Assembly (NCBI GenBank): GCA_964035575.1
Contig: OZ037884.1
Location: forward strand, 682,001-746,000
Direction: 5' to 3'
DNA: 64,000 nucleotides
Source: Rhynchopus sp. YZ270_cl-10
Lineage: Eukaryota; Euglenozoa; Diplonemea; Diplonemida; Diplonemidae
Made by a program: the position numbers and the translations under genes. Below, one piece after another: positions 20,536-31,598 of the stretch. Numbering within the stretch: position 1 is the stretch's first letter; every line of letters begins with the position of its first letter. The notes below the pieces were generated by a model. It was given only the letters and a program-made list of their open reading frames with translations. It searched no databases and was not told the DNA's origin.

Positions 20536-21207
20536 CCTGTGGTTGATGCAGGGTACTTTGTGCTTTTCATCCGGGGCTGGCCACCGTATGTGGGTCAGTC
20601 GGAGGTGTACCTGCATCAAATAACGGTGATTTTGATGGAGGTTGTGGTGCAAAGCGAAGCTTTTGTCCGTGACTGCAACAGATACCTCCGTGAGTGTCTG
20701 GAAAAGTTTGGAAAAAAAAGGGGGAAAAGGAAAAAGGAAAAAGGAAAAAGGAAATAAAAAAAGAAAAGCTGCCAGCCAGCCCCAAAGTCTTGCCTCATAC
20801 TGGAAAAAAAGGAATATGTTGCTGTGGCAGTAGTTGTGATTTATTTTTTTTTTGTTTTTTTTTGACGAAGAAGAAGAAAAAAAATAACGATTGTCCCCCA
20901 CTCCTCCTTTTCCCCCCACTCCAAGATGATACAGCGATCCATAGGAGACGTAACAAAACTAGGGTATGCATCCTAGATTTTGAAAGAAAAAAAACCCCCC
21001 ACTCTGATCGGAACCCAAAATTTCCCCTCCGTACTTCTCTCGTACTTCAAAACCAAAATTTGTGAAAAGTTGTGAAACCTCCCCCCCCGAAAAGCACCAA
21101 TATCACACACAACGCCACAGCCAACACTCTTCCCCCCTCCTTCCCCCCCTTCCCCTCTTCTTCTATCACCACACAAAACCCGACGTATTGTTAACCCTCA
21201 TAGTCCG

Positions 21208-21789
21208 ATGCATCAGCTCCGGCATCGTGCGATGTTGTCTCGCGAGCAGCGCCGCAAGATCCGCCGTGCCCAGCAAGAGAAGGACGCGGAGTACGAATAC
21301 TACCGCAGCGACAACGAGGACGGGCTCTCGGAGTACGTGGACTGGCGCCTCCTAGCGCTCTTCGTCTCGCTCTTCGTGGGCCCCTTCCTCATTCTCCTCG
21401 TCTATCTGCTCCTCGATGAGCACGCACCCTTCTGGAACGACTTCGGTTTCCTCGCAGGCATATTCGGGGTATTGACAAATCATATTTTTTTAAAGCTGTA
21501 CGAAACACACTGTTTCTATTGTTATCAAGATCAGTTGGCGGATTATGTCTAGTTTTTAAAAAGACAAGGCATTTATATTGAAGCTTTAGAATTTCAGGGA
21601 AGATTTCCTCGTTTTTTTTCCCTAGCAATTTCCTCTCAAACTGTTTATACAATTTCTACCCCATATTTCTGAGCGATTATTATTGCAATGATACTATTTG
21701 CTCTCAATCTTTCACATAACACCCTATTACAGATAAAGCTGACCAAAACAGTACCCTACGCACTGAACGCTACAGCAGTGCCTGTGTAG
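21208..21789 (+). CDS. Small single-pass membrane protein
   Basis: I infer two exons: 21208-21468 and 21733-21789, joined in phase 0, for about 105 residues. The N-terminal half is charged and cytosol-like (SREQRRKIRRAQQEKDAEYE), followed by one strong membrane helix, LLALFVSLFVGPFLILLVYL (about 48-67). A short tail follows, FWNDFGFLAGIFG, and then exon 2. I do not recognise the family. An alternative start is the second Met (MLSREQ), eight residues in. Confidence 0.6.
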
Positions 21790-22212
21790 AAGGATAGAAG
21801 GAAAGGAGGATAGGTCTTGGAAGAAGGGGAACCGTAGATGCCTCGTGTGGCAACGATGTGGCAAGATGCATGTGGATATGCAGCGGACCTATCGTTTCTT
21901 TTACAAGAAACGGAGGCGGTCGTTTCGGTTACGTTATTGTGTTGCGCCTATTCTGTCCTCCCCCCCGCTACGTTTTTTTTCCATTCTCTCTGCTGGTAAT
22001 TTTAACAAAAGAAAGAAACGACACTTTTTGTCCAAAATATAATATTGCCAGCTTAGCTAGATGCTGTCTGCACCCCCAAAAGGGCTGCCCGGTCGTAGTT
22101 CTGGCTTTGTTCTGCAGCGTTCACTTTGCGGGTATTTTTTTGTCATCCCCCTCTCCCCCTCCGATCCCACACCTAAACACATTGCAGTCCAATCAACACC
22201 AAACACAACACA
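21790..22212. other. Intergenic, promoter of secreted protein 1
   Basis: The last 75 bases (22138-22212) are C-rich and identical or nearly so to the region before the second gene copy (23755-23829). I see nothing else. Confidence 0.5.
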
Positions 22213-23070
22213 ATGCAGTCCACGAAGGTGCTTGCCGCCGCACTGCTGTGCGCAACTGTGCAGGGGACAAGCCTGATTCCCACACCCCCTGCCTTCGACC
22301 CGAAGGGATACTACCACGTGCGTCAGGACTACCGCAGGTGTATGGCGCCGCTGTGCGGTGGGTACTGGCTGCGCAAGGTGAACCGCCGTCGCATGCGCTG
22401 TGCGGACGGGAAGAAGGCAGAGGAGTGCTACGTCGCCGACATCGTTGCCGACAGCGACTTCGCCTTCAAGGGCCCGACCCAGCTGCTCAAGGGCCATCAC
22501 TGCACAAAGGAGTGGGACAACTTTGGAGAGCTTGGAACCTTCACGCTCGAAGTGGCCCACAGCCAGGCAAGCGAGACGGAGGGGACCGGCGCGTTTGTGG
22601 CTGTGAAGGACAACGGCATCCGCTGCATCACCCACCCCTGCCCGAGCATGACCGAGATCTTCCTCAACCGCAAGCGCTCCAGGAACATCGCAGACCTGCA
22701 GTTCAGCGAGGAGCTTGACGCTGAGATGGTGTCGTGGGCACGCAACAAGATCATGTCGGGAGAGGAGGTAGTTGTCTCGGGCAGACACAACCGTGTGACG
22801 GGACCTGCAGGCAGGGCGCTGGGCCTCAAGGTGAACCAGATCTACAAGGAGATCACCTGCCCCGCTGGATACTCCTGGCACAAGGAGGCCTGCCGCACCC
22901 CCTTTGGCTGTGCCCACCCTGAGATTGAGCACACTGCCGCTGGCGGAGCCCCGAGAGTTGACGGACTCGATGGCGTCGTGACAGGAACCCACATCCAGAG
23001 CTGTGTGAAGAGCTGTGACCCCCCGTCCTTCCTGAACGAGCCTGGACAGTGCTACCTCGCGCTTCCCTGA
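22213..23070 (+). CDS. Secreted Cys-rich protein resembling bacterial DUF6748, copy 1
   Basis: This is a single exon of 285 residues. Residues 1-19 are a clear signal peptide (KVLAAALLCATVQG), so the protein enters the secretory path. The mature part begins with YYHVRQDYRRCMAPLCGGYW, then VNRRRMRCADGKKAEECYVA, and a related second half has GIRCITHPCPSMTEIFLNRK. From memory this two-block pattern resembles DUF6748, a family I know mainly from bacteria, so an old transfer into this eukaryote is possible. The C-terminal third has paired Cys (CPAGYSWHKEACRTPFGC, CVKSCDPPSFLNEPGQC) that suggest disulfides. An AATAAA about 55 bases after the stop may be the poly(A) signal. Function is unknown. Confidence 0.75.
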   Translation: MQSTKVLAAALLCATVQGTSLIPTPPAFDPKGYYHVRQDYRRCMAPLCGGYWLRKVNRRRMRCADGKKAEECYVADIVADSDFAFKGPTQLLKGHHCTKEWDNFGELGTFTLEVAHSQASETEGTGAFVAVKDNGIRCITHPCPSMTEIFLNRKRSRNIADLQFSEELDAEMVSWARNKIMSGEEVVVSGRHNRVTGPAGRALGLKVNQIYKEITCPAGYSWHKEACRTPFGCAHPEIEHTAAGGAPRVDGLDGVVTGTHIQSCVKSCDPPSFLNEPGQCYLALP

Positions 23071-23324
23071 AGTAGGTGACACAAAGTCCCTACTGAGTTT
23101 CTTTCGCGAGAACCATCAGGAGCACAATAAACTTTTTCAAACCACGCATTTTTTTTTTGTTTTTTTTCAATTTTTTTTTTACAAGATCCCCTCCCCGAGG
23201 CAACGCTGCGATACGCCTGTGAGCGAAGATGTGGTGGTCCCCTCACCCCTTTTCTTTTTATCTACTCTCGTATGATGTTGTTTCGTACGACCGTATCTTT
23301 TTTAATTTGTCTTTTTTATTATAC

Positions 23325-23362
23325 AAGATGACTAAGCATTCGCGGCTTCGGATCTTCATATA
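23325..23362 (+). repeat. CTAAGC stem-loop repeat, variant
   Basis: It reads AAGATGACTAAGC, ATTCGC, GGCTTCGGATCTTCATATA. It lies between the two secreted-protein genes and is repeated at 24953. Confidence 0.65.
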
Positions 23363-23461
23363 CCCTTTTTACTTTGCCTTTTTTTGTGTTCCGTCTGAAT
23401 CCTGTTGAGGGACATACCAGATATTTGCCCTCCCACATAAAAAAAACTGTATTGTGCAAAC

Positions 23462-23501
23462 CTCATCCTCGGGTGTATGCACTGATACCAGAAAACCTTA
23501 T
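23462..23501 (+). repeat. CTCATCCTC dispersed repeat
   Basis: CTCATCCTCGGGTGTATGCA and CTGATACCAGAAAACCTT recur at 25090 and, with changes, at 56192-56232 next to a MITE. The family is unknown. Confidence 0.6.
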
Positions 23502-23829
23502 GTTCAAAAAAGAGATATAAAGATGACACTGAAGAGGTGATGGATGAACAAATGGAGTCAGGGGGAGGGCAGTAACCGAGTCCAGTTCTGCATGATTGCC
23601 ACGGCGGAATGCGGCCCTGCTTGCTCTTCCCGCAGCCATGTACTCAATCGCACAGATTGTCTTTGTATCTAGTGTGGCTTCAATTTGCATTCGTCCAGCC
23701 AACTCAAGTTATGCACAAAACCATCTCAACCCAATCACGTTTTTTATTGGCATTTTTTGTCGTCCCCCTCTCCCCCTCCGATCCCACACCTGAACACATT
23801 GCAGTCCAATCAACACCAAACACAACACA

Positions 23830-24687
23830 ATGCAGTCCACGAAGGTGCTTGCCGCCGCACTGCTGTGCGCAACTGTGCAGGGGACAAGCCTGATCCCCAC
23901 ACCCCCTGCCTTCGACCCGAAGGGATACTACCACGTGCGTCAGGACTACCGCAGGTGTATGGCACCGCTGTGCGGTGGGTACTGGCTGCGCAAGGTGAAC
24001 CGCCGTCGCATGCGCTGTGCGGACGGGAAGAAGGCAGAGGAGTGCTACGTCGCCGACATCGTTGCCGACAGCGACTTCGCCTTCAAGGGCCCGACCCAGC
24101 TGCTCAAGGGCCATCACTGCACAAAGGAGTGGGACAACTTCGGAGAGCTCGGAACCTTCACGCTCGAGGTGGCCCACAGCCAGGCAAGCGAGACGGAGGG
24201 GACAGGCGCGTTTGTGGCTGTGAAGGACAACGGCATCCGCTGCATCACCCACCCCTGCCCGAGCATGACTGAGATCTTCCTCAACCGCAAGCGCTCCAGG
24301 AACATCGCAGACCTGCAGTTCAGCGAGGAGCTTGACGCTGAGATGGTGTCGTGGGCACGCAACAAGATCATGTCGGGAGAGGAGGTTGTTGTCTCGGGCA
24401 GACACAACCGTGTGACGGGACCTGCAGGCAAGGCGCTGGGCCTCAAGGTGAACCAGATCTACAAGGAGATCACCTGCCCCGCTGGATACTCCTGGCACAA
24501 GGAGGCCTGCCGCACCCCCTTTGGCTGTGCCCACCCTGAGATTGAGCACACTGCCGCTGGCGGAGCCCCGAGGGTTGACGGACTCGATGGCGTTGTGACA
24601 GGAACCCACATCCAGAGCTGTGTGAAGAGCTGCGACCCCCCGTCCTTCCTGAACGAGCCTGGACAGTGCTACCTCGCGCTTCCCTGA
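23830..24687 (+). CDS. Secreted Cys-rich protein resembling bacterial DUF6748, copy 2
   Basis: It encodes 285 residues and differs from copy 1 at a single residue that I can see (Lys for Arg in GPAGKALG, about residue 201). Most of the few nucleotide changes are silent. The signal peptide, the two DUF6748-like blocks and the Cys pairs are all kept, so both copies look functional and the duplication is recent or is being homogenised. The promoter and the downstream AATAAA are also duplicated. The role of doubling may simply be dosage. Confidence 0.75.
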   Translation: MQSTKVLAAALLCATVQGTSLIPTPPAFDPKGYYHVRQDYRRCMAPLCGGYWLRKVNRRRMRCADGKKAEECYVADIVADSDFAFKGPTQLLKGHHCTKEWDNFGELGTFTLEVAHSQASETEGTGAFVAVKDNGIRCITHPCPSMTEIFLNRKRSRNIADLQFSEELDAEMVSWARNKIMSGEEVVVSGRHNRVTGPAGKALGLKVNQIYKEITCPAGYSWHKEACRTPFGCAHPEIEHTAAGGAPRVDGLDGVVTGTHIQSCVKSCDPPSFLNEPGQCYLALP

Positions 24688-25356
24688 AGTAGGTGATACA
24701 AAGTCCCGACTGAGTTTCTTTCGCGAGAACCATACAGGAGCACAATAAACTTTTTCAAACCACGCATTTTTTTTTTTTTTTTTTTGTTTTTTTTTTCAAT
24801 TTTTTACAAGACCCCCTCCCCGAGGCAACGCTGCGATACGCCTGTGAGCGAAGATGTGGTGGTCCCCTCACCCCTTTTCTTTTTATCTACTCTCGTATGA
24901 TGTTGTTCGTACGACCGTATCTGTTTTTTAAAATTTGTCTTTTTTATTATACAAGATGACTAAGCATTCGCGGCTTCGGATCTTCATATACCCTTTTTAC
25001 TTTGCCTTTTTTTTTGTGTTCCGTCTGAATCCTGTTGAGGGACATACCAGATATTTGCCCTCCCACATAAAAAAACTGTATTGTGTAAAGCTCATCCTCG
25101 GGTGTATGCACTGATACCAGAAAACCTTCAAAAAAAAGAGATATATTTCGACATTTTTACATGCACCCAAGATCTTATCCATTTTCTCCCTCTCCCTCTC
25201 TCTCTCTCTTTCCCCCGATATATCACCTTCTCCACCCTCCCCACCCACCCCACCTCAGGGAGACACACACCGCACCTTTCTCCCTTCTCCGTTTCCCTCT
25301 TCCCCCTCCCCTACCAAGGTGTTTCAAGGGGGGGTTGTGTGTGCCAGGCACTCTAT
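24688..25356. other. Intergenic before kinase copy 1
   Basis: The stretch holds the duplicated 3' flank, a stem-loop copy (24953-24990), the CTCATCCTC repeat (25090), and a CT-rich tract (25180-25320) that probably belongs to the kinase promoter. Homology to the other kinase copies starts only at about 25338. Confidence 0.5.
24953..24990 (+). repeat. CTAAGC stem-loop repeat, variant
   Basis: This is a copy of the 23325 element carried along in the 1617-bp duplication. Confidence 0.65.
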
Positions 25357-28300
25357 ATGCGTGCCACCACGGAGCCCTTCCTCTTCCCCCATCTTCTGTT
25401 TCTATGTTTTGCCCCGTATGTCTTCTCTGTAGATGTTGATGAAGATGAAGACTTTTTTGGCCCCACCCGAGTTCAAACTCGAGGTTGCGACACTCCGTAT
25501 GCAGTGACAATCGATGGGGCAATGAAAGAAGGGTCAAGGTTTGCGTTTATTCGGAGTTCTTTGATCATCAATGCGGTGCCTTCTGCAGCTGAGGTGAATG
25601 TGTTGTGCACTGCAAACGGCAGCGAGGTGGCAGTCCAGATGTACTCAAACACATCCATCTCTGGGGTTGTCGTGCATGAGATGCGGCGAAGCGTCTCCTT
25701 CTGCTATCTCCCTGCGGGGTCTGCACAATGGCTTCTCCCCGACCTTGATATTGATTACCGCGAATCCATTTTTCTACCCAACACCAACACCGGGACATCC
25801 GACACCTTAGAACTCCCACCCCGCGAAGACAACCTCTGCTGGACTGTTCAAGTTCCCGCAATGTACGAAAACATTATAATCCTTCCCGGCGCGTCGCTTC
25901 TGATAGACAGGCGGTCTCAAGCGGGGGGGCATGGGAATTTAAGAGTGTCGTGGTTGGTGCTGTATGAGGGGGGGTCAATAGCGTTTCACGGTGAAGAAAG
26001 GGACCAGGGGGTTGCTTCGGTCATTGCGGATACTTTTATCGTGAAGAGAGATGGGCACATCCGGGAGGTCGGGGGCACGCCACCGCCAGCGCGGCTGGAG
26101 ATCTCCATCACCGCCTCGCTTATGTCCTTTGAGGACGAAACCACCACCCTCGCAGGCGGGTATGCGCTCCTCAGAGTGCATGCAGGGAATGTCTTGAACA
26201 CCCCCACCAGAGTCGCCTCAGGCGCGAGGATTGGTGAAGGCACATTGTTGTATAGACGCAACCCTTCAACCATTCAATTCATTGCGGAGACTGTGCACGT
26301 CATAATGAGCTGTTTTGAGTCGCCGGTTGTGTTCACGAGACGGTCCCCCTTAGAGAATGTGGAGGAGGACGCACAATGCACCGCACCAAAGAAAGCCGCG
26401 GCGATAGGAGCGCCCATGCAGTGTGCAGATGTGACGGTGCAGGAGGGTGTGACGGTGCTCCTTCATCATATGCTGCTGAACAGCATCAACGAGCTCCGTG
26501 GTGTCGTCTCCACCCCTGGGTTGAAGAGCAGCATTGACTTGGCACGCAACTCTCATCTCTATGTCAAGCATGCGACCAACAGCTCCGGACACATCCCCAT
26601 CACCCTTGAACCGGGTGCTCTGTTCACCCTAGGAGAGCGTGGTGCAGGCGTCTCCGAGATGGAGGCTCAAATTACCGGGAGTGGGACCTTGGTGATATGC
26701 AACGACGCTCTGTTGAGGAACAGCACCTTGCACGATGTGCGTCTGGTTGTGCCAGATGGGGTGGAGGTGACGGTGACGTCGTTGTCGATAACTTCAGATA
26801 CGACAGGGGCTGCGGTGTTTGAAGGGGGTGGTAGGCTTATCTCGAACGGCACCGTTGATGTTGCGGTCCCGGTTGTGTGGAATGCGAGCTTTGACATCCG
26901 CAGTGCTGCGTACTTTCGGCGTTCTGTTACAATCTCTGGGACTCCCCTTGCAGTACAACATCTACAGTACCGTCTTGCCACCAATGGAGCCAATGTGCCA
27001 CTCCGCTTTGCCTCGAACGTAACCATCCTTGGGTCCTCAGAATGCACCACCACCGGCCTCGCCATTGGAATACGCAACGCCCTCATCTTCGACCGTCCCT
27101 GCAGCACCGAGGACCCTCCCGCGTACCTCCACATCGTCGGCTGTGCCTTCCTCCCCGCAAGCACCTTTGTCAATATGGGGAATTGGCGGATCACCGGAGA
27201 TGGATTAATGCTGGACGGCACACACCGCTTTCTCAACTCAGAATGTGGGGGAACATCTGAGGTTCTTTTAAAAAGGGTGTTAATCACAGCTATGGGGAAC
27301 ATCGAGGTGAGTGGACCGGGTCTGAGCAACTTTGTTGTCGAGGATTTTGATGTGCATGGCACCATGAGGTTGCAGACAGGGAGTAGATTTGCGGGTCTCC
27401 GGGTGAGAGATGGGGGGGTGTTCGACGCTTCTAGCGATGTGAACATCGTTGTGACAGGCGATGCAGCATTTGACCCTGGGTCGCATCTCGTTTTGAGCAG
27501 TGGTCTTGGTGCATCGATCCGTGGTGCTCTTGAGGTTGGAGGCAATCTTGCTCTGTTTGGCGAGGCGCGGGTTTCGCTCTACTCCAACCAATGCGGGCCC
27601 AACATCGCTGTCGCAGGGAACACCGATCTCTCTGTGGACACTCGGTTTGTCTGCGCTCAATCTCTGATCGATTTTGGGGATCGCAAGATGAGTGTGTTTG
27701 TTGCCTCAGAAGGAGGGTTCGTCGGGGTGAGGCCAAAGGATCTGCCGTTCTGTCCGCATGCAGGGCGGACAACTGCTGCGCGGGAGTATCGTGGCAATTT
27801 GTATGCCGCAGCGAACGACGCGCCGCCGTACCTAAACCATACCTTCGCGTATCTGATGTGCATTCTCTTAGCTGCGTTGTTGCTTGCGATGCTGCGGAAG
27901 AGTCAAAGCTCTTGGAGGGTGTTGCTTCAGAGCCTCACAGAACGTCCTCAGGTGCAGGTTAGCTTCCGTTTTGCACAGCTTTACTCTGGGTTGAATATTT
28001 TGGCGTTGTCGGCGATTTTGCTGGAAGGGATGTGGTTGTTCTCGGTGTCGCTGTTCCCTGCTGCGTCTTGGGTGGGGTTGTCAGGGGATGCGCAACGGAC
28101 GTTGAGGAAGGTTGCGCTGCTGATGGGGGGCACCCCTGAGCCGTTTGTGGGGTTTGGGGGTACAGAGTTTACTGCTGCGTTTGTGGTGATTGCGGTGCTG
28201 GTTGTGTCGTGGGCGGTTGTGTGGGTGAGGCTGCGACGCGATGCGACCGGGATGTACAATCAATATCTCGTGTGGAACAAAGTGGACCGCAGGTTTCGTC

Positions 28301-31239
28301 ATATGTGGCACCCAGACGCGGCGGAGGCATCGTACCAGGCGGTGCGTCGTTTCCACCTTTCGAACATCTCGTTCATTGCGGGGGTGTTGGTGATTCCGGT
28401 TCTGTTGATTCTGCTCGCACCATTGCAATGTGAGTATGTGAACCGGATCGAAGGGGACACCCCATTGCAGCCGAGGCTGAGGGTGTACAGAGACTATGAT
28501 TGTTTTACGACGGTGTACCCGCTGGCGGTGTTGCTTCCTGTGTCTGCGGTGGTGTCGTTGATGTTCTGTTTGTTGGTTGTGGACACAGCAACGTTCCGGC
28601 ATGCCCCCATGCTGCATCCTCCGTGTTTGACAGGGTTGGATGTGCGTTCACGGAGGGCGTTTGAGGCAGGGCGTATCTTTTGGCTTGCGTTGCAGATCTC
28701 GGTGTTGCTTGTTGCCGACCCCGAGGCTGAGCCGCTTCATATGTTGATCGGATCGATTATCGCGCAAGGTGGCTATCTCCTCTGGACAGTTCTGACCTGG
28801 CCGTGTGTGTACGACAATATCAACAAACTTCGTGCAACGGTACAGCTCATTGCCTTCTGGTCTCTCTGCATTGCGCTTGCTGCGCATACCAGACGTCCTC
28901 CTGCGTTCCGTCTTTGCGTTGAAACACATACCACAGATTGGGTGTTGGTGGGTATCTTCATTGGAGGGTGTTGCGCGTTTCCTTTTATTCTTCATATCAC
29001 AAGATTCTTGCAAGTAAAAAAGCATTTAGCAGGTGAAGAGCTTCATGAGGAGATTGTTACCAAACAGAATGAGTTGACCGTTAAAAAGAGGCAGCAAGCG
29101 TTGGAGGGGAGCAGTCTTAAATCCTCTGGGGACAAACTGAAGGAAAAGGAGAAGGAGAAGGAGGGGGGAACACGAAGCAGCACCTCCCGAACAACCTCTG
29201 TCTCCCAAAGGGAGGCCTCCGACGAGCTGTCTGCTGCAGAGCGCTCTGTGGCGGAGCTGGTGGAGGAGTGTGCGTTGCCTTACTACCTTGAGTTGGAGAG
29301 GAGACCGAGGAGCTTTCATATTATGATGAAAGAGCGGGGGATGACCGGAATGCATGTGGACAGCGAGCGGGAAGACGAATCTGGCTACCGTGATTGGACG
29401 AGAGGGCAGCTGTTGGGGAGGGGAACCTTTGGGTCCGTTTATCTGGCGATTTTGCGGAGTGGTGCGTTGGTGGCTGTGAAGGTGGTTGAGATGCGTGCGG
29501 GGGAGTCTATTGTGCCTGCAGAGGTGGAGCAGGAAGTCTCCTTTCTCAGGATGCTGAGGCATCCGAACATCATCGAGTATAAGCTCTGCCTGGTCGACAA
29601 ATCGCGGCAGTGCATCAACATCTTCATGGAGTATGCTGTCGGCGGCTCCCTCACAGCCTTGGTGAAGCGCTGCAATCGCAGCCTCAGAGAGGATGTAGCA
29701 GTAGTGTACATACAACAGATCGTGAAAGGTCTTGCCTTCCTGCATGGTCGCGGTGTAGTGCACCGCGACGTGAAAGGGGAGAACGTGCTGCTAGACGCAA
29801 ATGGTACAGTGAAGCTCGCAGATTTCGGCTGTGCCCGCGAGATGTCAACAGTGACAGTGTCAGGCACCTTTGCAGGGTCGCCATATTGGATGGCGCCCGA
29901 AGTCATCAAAAACAAAGGGTACAATAAAAAGGCGGATATCTGGTCTGTTGGGTGCACCGCGATTGAGGTGCTTACACGGTATGTCGTTTGGGGGTTTTTT
30001 TTATTGAGACCGCTTTTTTTTACTCCAGGCTCGTAGTACCAAACTTATGGGTATTAGACATTATCTCCAACGTTGTGCACTTCCACATAACACTGTGCGA
30101 TAACGATTATGATCAAGGTTGACTAAGCATTAATAGGCTTAGGCTCATCTTATAAAACCCCCCCTTTTTTTTGGACGCCAATTTGCTACTGTGCGAATAG
30201 CCTCTTTACCTATACCTGACATATCACAGGGGCGCAACACCGTGGAAGGCGTTTGAGAGCATCTACGCAGCTATGTACCACGTGACGCACTCGGTGGAAC
30301 ACCCCAACAACAAGCCAAAGCACACCACACCGGAGTGCGAGAGCTTCTTCGACGGCTGCTTCCACCGTGACCCTGAGGAGCGCCCCGATGCACAGGTATG
30401 TGGGATTGATCTCTGTGCATTGATATGCATTGTCCGCCTACTGTTACTCCTACAAGAAAATTTACAACGCAATCCAGCGGATTCAGTGACTGCACTGTTT
30501 CAGTGTTGTGCACTGTGCACTGTCATCACTTCGGTAGGCAGAAACACGGAATAGGGGATGTGAAGAGTCACCCCATCACTGCACAACACATCAGCACATT
30601 AAGGTCTATGTTCTGCGCAAGAATTACCCTATCCACCACAACAGGACCTCCTGCAGCACCCATGGCTGAAGGACAAAGGCAAGGACATCCTCTCTGCGGA
30701 TGGAGGCGAGCACACCAGCGCACCTGAGGAGGACGTCATGTCTAGCACGGGGGGGTCTGCACGGTCGCGTACACCGCCTATCACAGGGCTGGTATGTGTA
30801 TTTGTTTCCATTATGTCCCACCCTTTGCATGAGCTCGACTGAGATGCGTTTTAGCACGTTTCAACTACCCTTTGTTGTATGAGCGCACCACCCTGCTGTT
30901 GTGTTCCCTTTTGTTCAACAGCGAACAATAGGATGTTTGTTACGCATTTTTTTTTCTTTATTTTCTGGGGGTGATGGAAGTATCCCCGCGTATCAGTGAA
31001 GTGCCCCCCGTGGTTTGATAACCACAGCGGAGAGGGCGTGCCTGTACCCACAAAGGGTGTTTACAATATTTACACCGCTTCATTTTTTGCTTTCTCCACA
31101 GACCCTAGGCCGCCAAGAGGTGGAGTACACGATCACCAGCTCGATGGACGCTGCCGGGATGGGGACGGACTTCCGCACCACTGCTGGCGCGGCTACTACG
31201 GGCAACACCACCCAACCCACCGAGGAGGGTCAGGTCTGA
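25357..31239 (+). CDS. Receptor-like multi-span MAPKKK-type kinase, copy 1
   Basis: I infer four exons: 25357-29978, 30230-30395, 30645-30791 and 31102-31239, for 1690 residues. A signal peptide covers residues 1-23 (LFPHLLFLCFAPYVFS). Residues about 25-820 are a Ser/Thr/Val-rich ectodomain with NxS/T sites and short beta-strand repeats, perhaps a beta helix. About seven hydrophobic spans follow between 825 and 1225 (the first is FAYLMCILLAALLLAML). A Lys/Glu linker (KEKEKEKEGG) leads to the kinase domain at about 1346-1615: GRGTFGSVY, VAVKVVE, HRDVKGENVLL (D1471), LADFGCARE, GSPYWMAPEVI, ADIWSVGCTAIE, and in exon 3 DLLQHPWLK. All catalytic residues are present, and the type is closest to STE11/MAPKKK kinases. 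It probably passes an outside signal to a MAP-kinase-like cascade. Copy 1 has its own ectodomain front: about residues 276-310 and 378-392 differ from copies 2 and 3. Confidence 0.85.
30115..30157 (+). repeat. CTAAGC stem-loop repeat in kinase intron 1
   Basis: It reads AAGGTTGACTAAGC, ATTAATAG, GCTTAGGCTCATCTT and then ATAAAAC. It lies inside intron 1 (29979-30229) and is kept in all three copies. Confidence 0.8.
30829..30868 (+). repeat. GAGCTCGAC repeat in kinase intron 3
   Basis: It matches 5581-5620 at all but two positions. It lies inside intron 3 (30792-31101). Confidence 0.75.
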
Positions 31240-31598
31240 TGTCTTCGAGATGGATGGGGTGACAGGGGGACACTCCCCGCATACTTCCGGTACAGGGTCC
31301 TCCAGCTTCTTTTTGAAAACCCCACAATGCCTTGATCTATTGATCATCGTGTTGCAACCTTTTTCCAACAGAGTGGCAAAAAAGGGCAAAGGGCAGGGTT
31401 CTGCGGGGGTGGGAGGGCATATTGAACATTTGAAGACACTGTGCACACAAGTCTTCTTGGAGGAAATTATTGGGGGTATTTTTAGTTGGCGGGTGTTCTT
31501 CTTGTTTTATGCAGGGTTTTACGGTCCACCTGTGGGACGTAATACCTGCGACCGCTTTCAAGGGGGGATTTTTTTTTTTTTTTTTTTTTTTTTATTCC

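Larger units (their letters stand above)
18843..21207. other. Intergenic, low complexity, with a foldback element
   Basis: The stretch holds the 503-bp foldback element (19527-20029), two adjacent stem-loop repeats (20449-20535), and T, A and C runs. Bases 20549-20700 read as GYFVLFIRGWPPYVGQ and so on in one frame after an acceptor-like GATGCAG and may be an exon relic. No gene is supported. Confidence 0.45.
22138..23754 (+). repeat. Tandem duplication unit 1 (1617 bp)
   Basis: The unit covers the promoter, gene and about 450 bases of 3' flank of secreted protein 1. The next unit (23755 to about 25140) repeats it at an offset of 1617. The 3' flanks share the same stem-loop and GTGTATGCACTGATACCAGA block. 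Confidence 0.85.
23755..25140 (+). repeat. Tandem duplication unit 2
   Basis: It repeats the 22138 unit with only scattered changes; the T-run after the gene is longer. It ends where the kinase 5' region begins. Confidence 0.85.

Noticed and set aside
20549-20757. Protein-like frame starting GYFVLFIRGWPPYVG
   Set aside because: It ends in a poly-lysine tail coded by a purine run, and has no start, donor or partner exon. At best it is an exon relic.
22057-24609. Minus-strand frames of 301-341 residues over the secreted-protein pair
   Set aside because: The plus strand has a signal peptide, domain pattern and promoter. The minus frames are shadows of a GC-rich gene.
26667-29957. Long minus-strand frames (up to 292 residues) inside the kinase gene and its copies
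   Set aside because: They lie antisense to the well-supported kinase exon, have no domain signs, and repeat identically only because the gene does.
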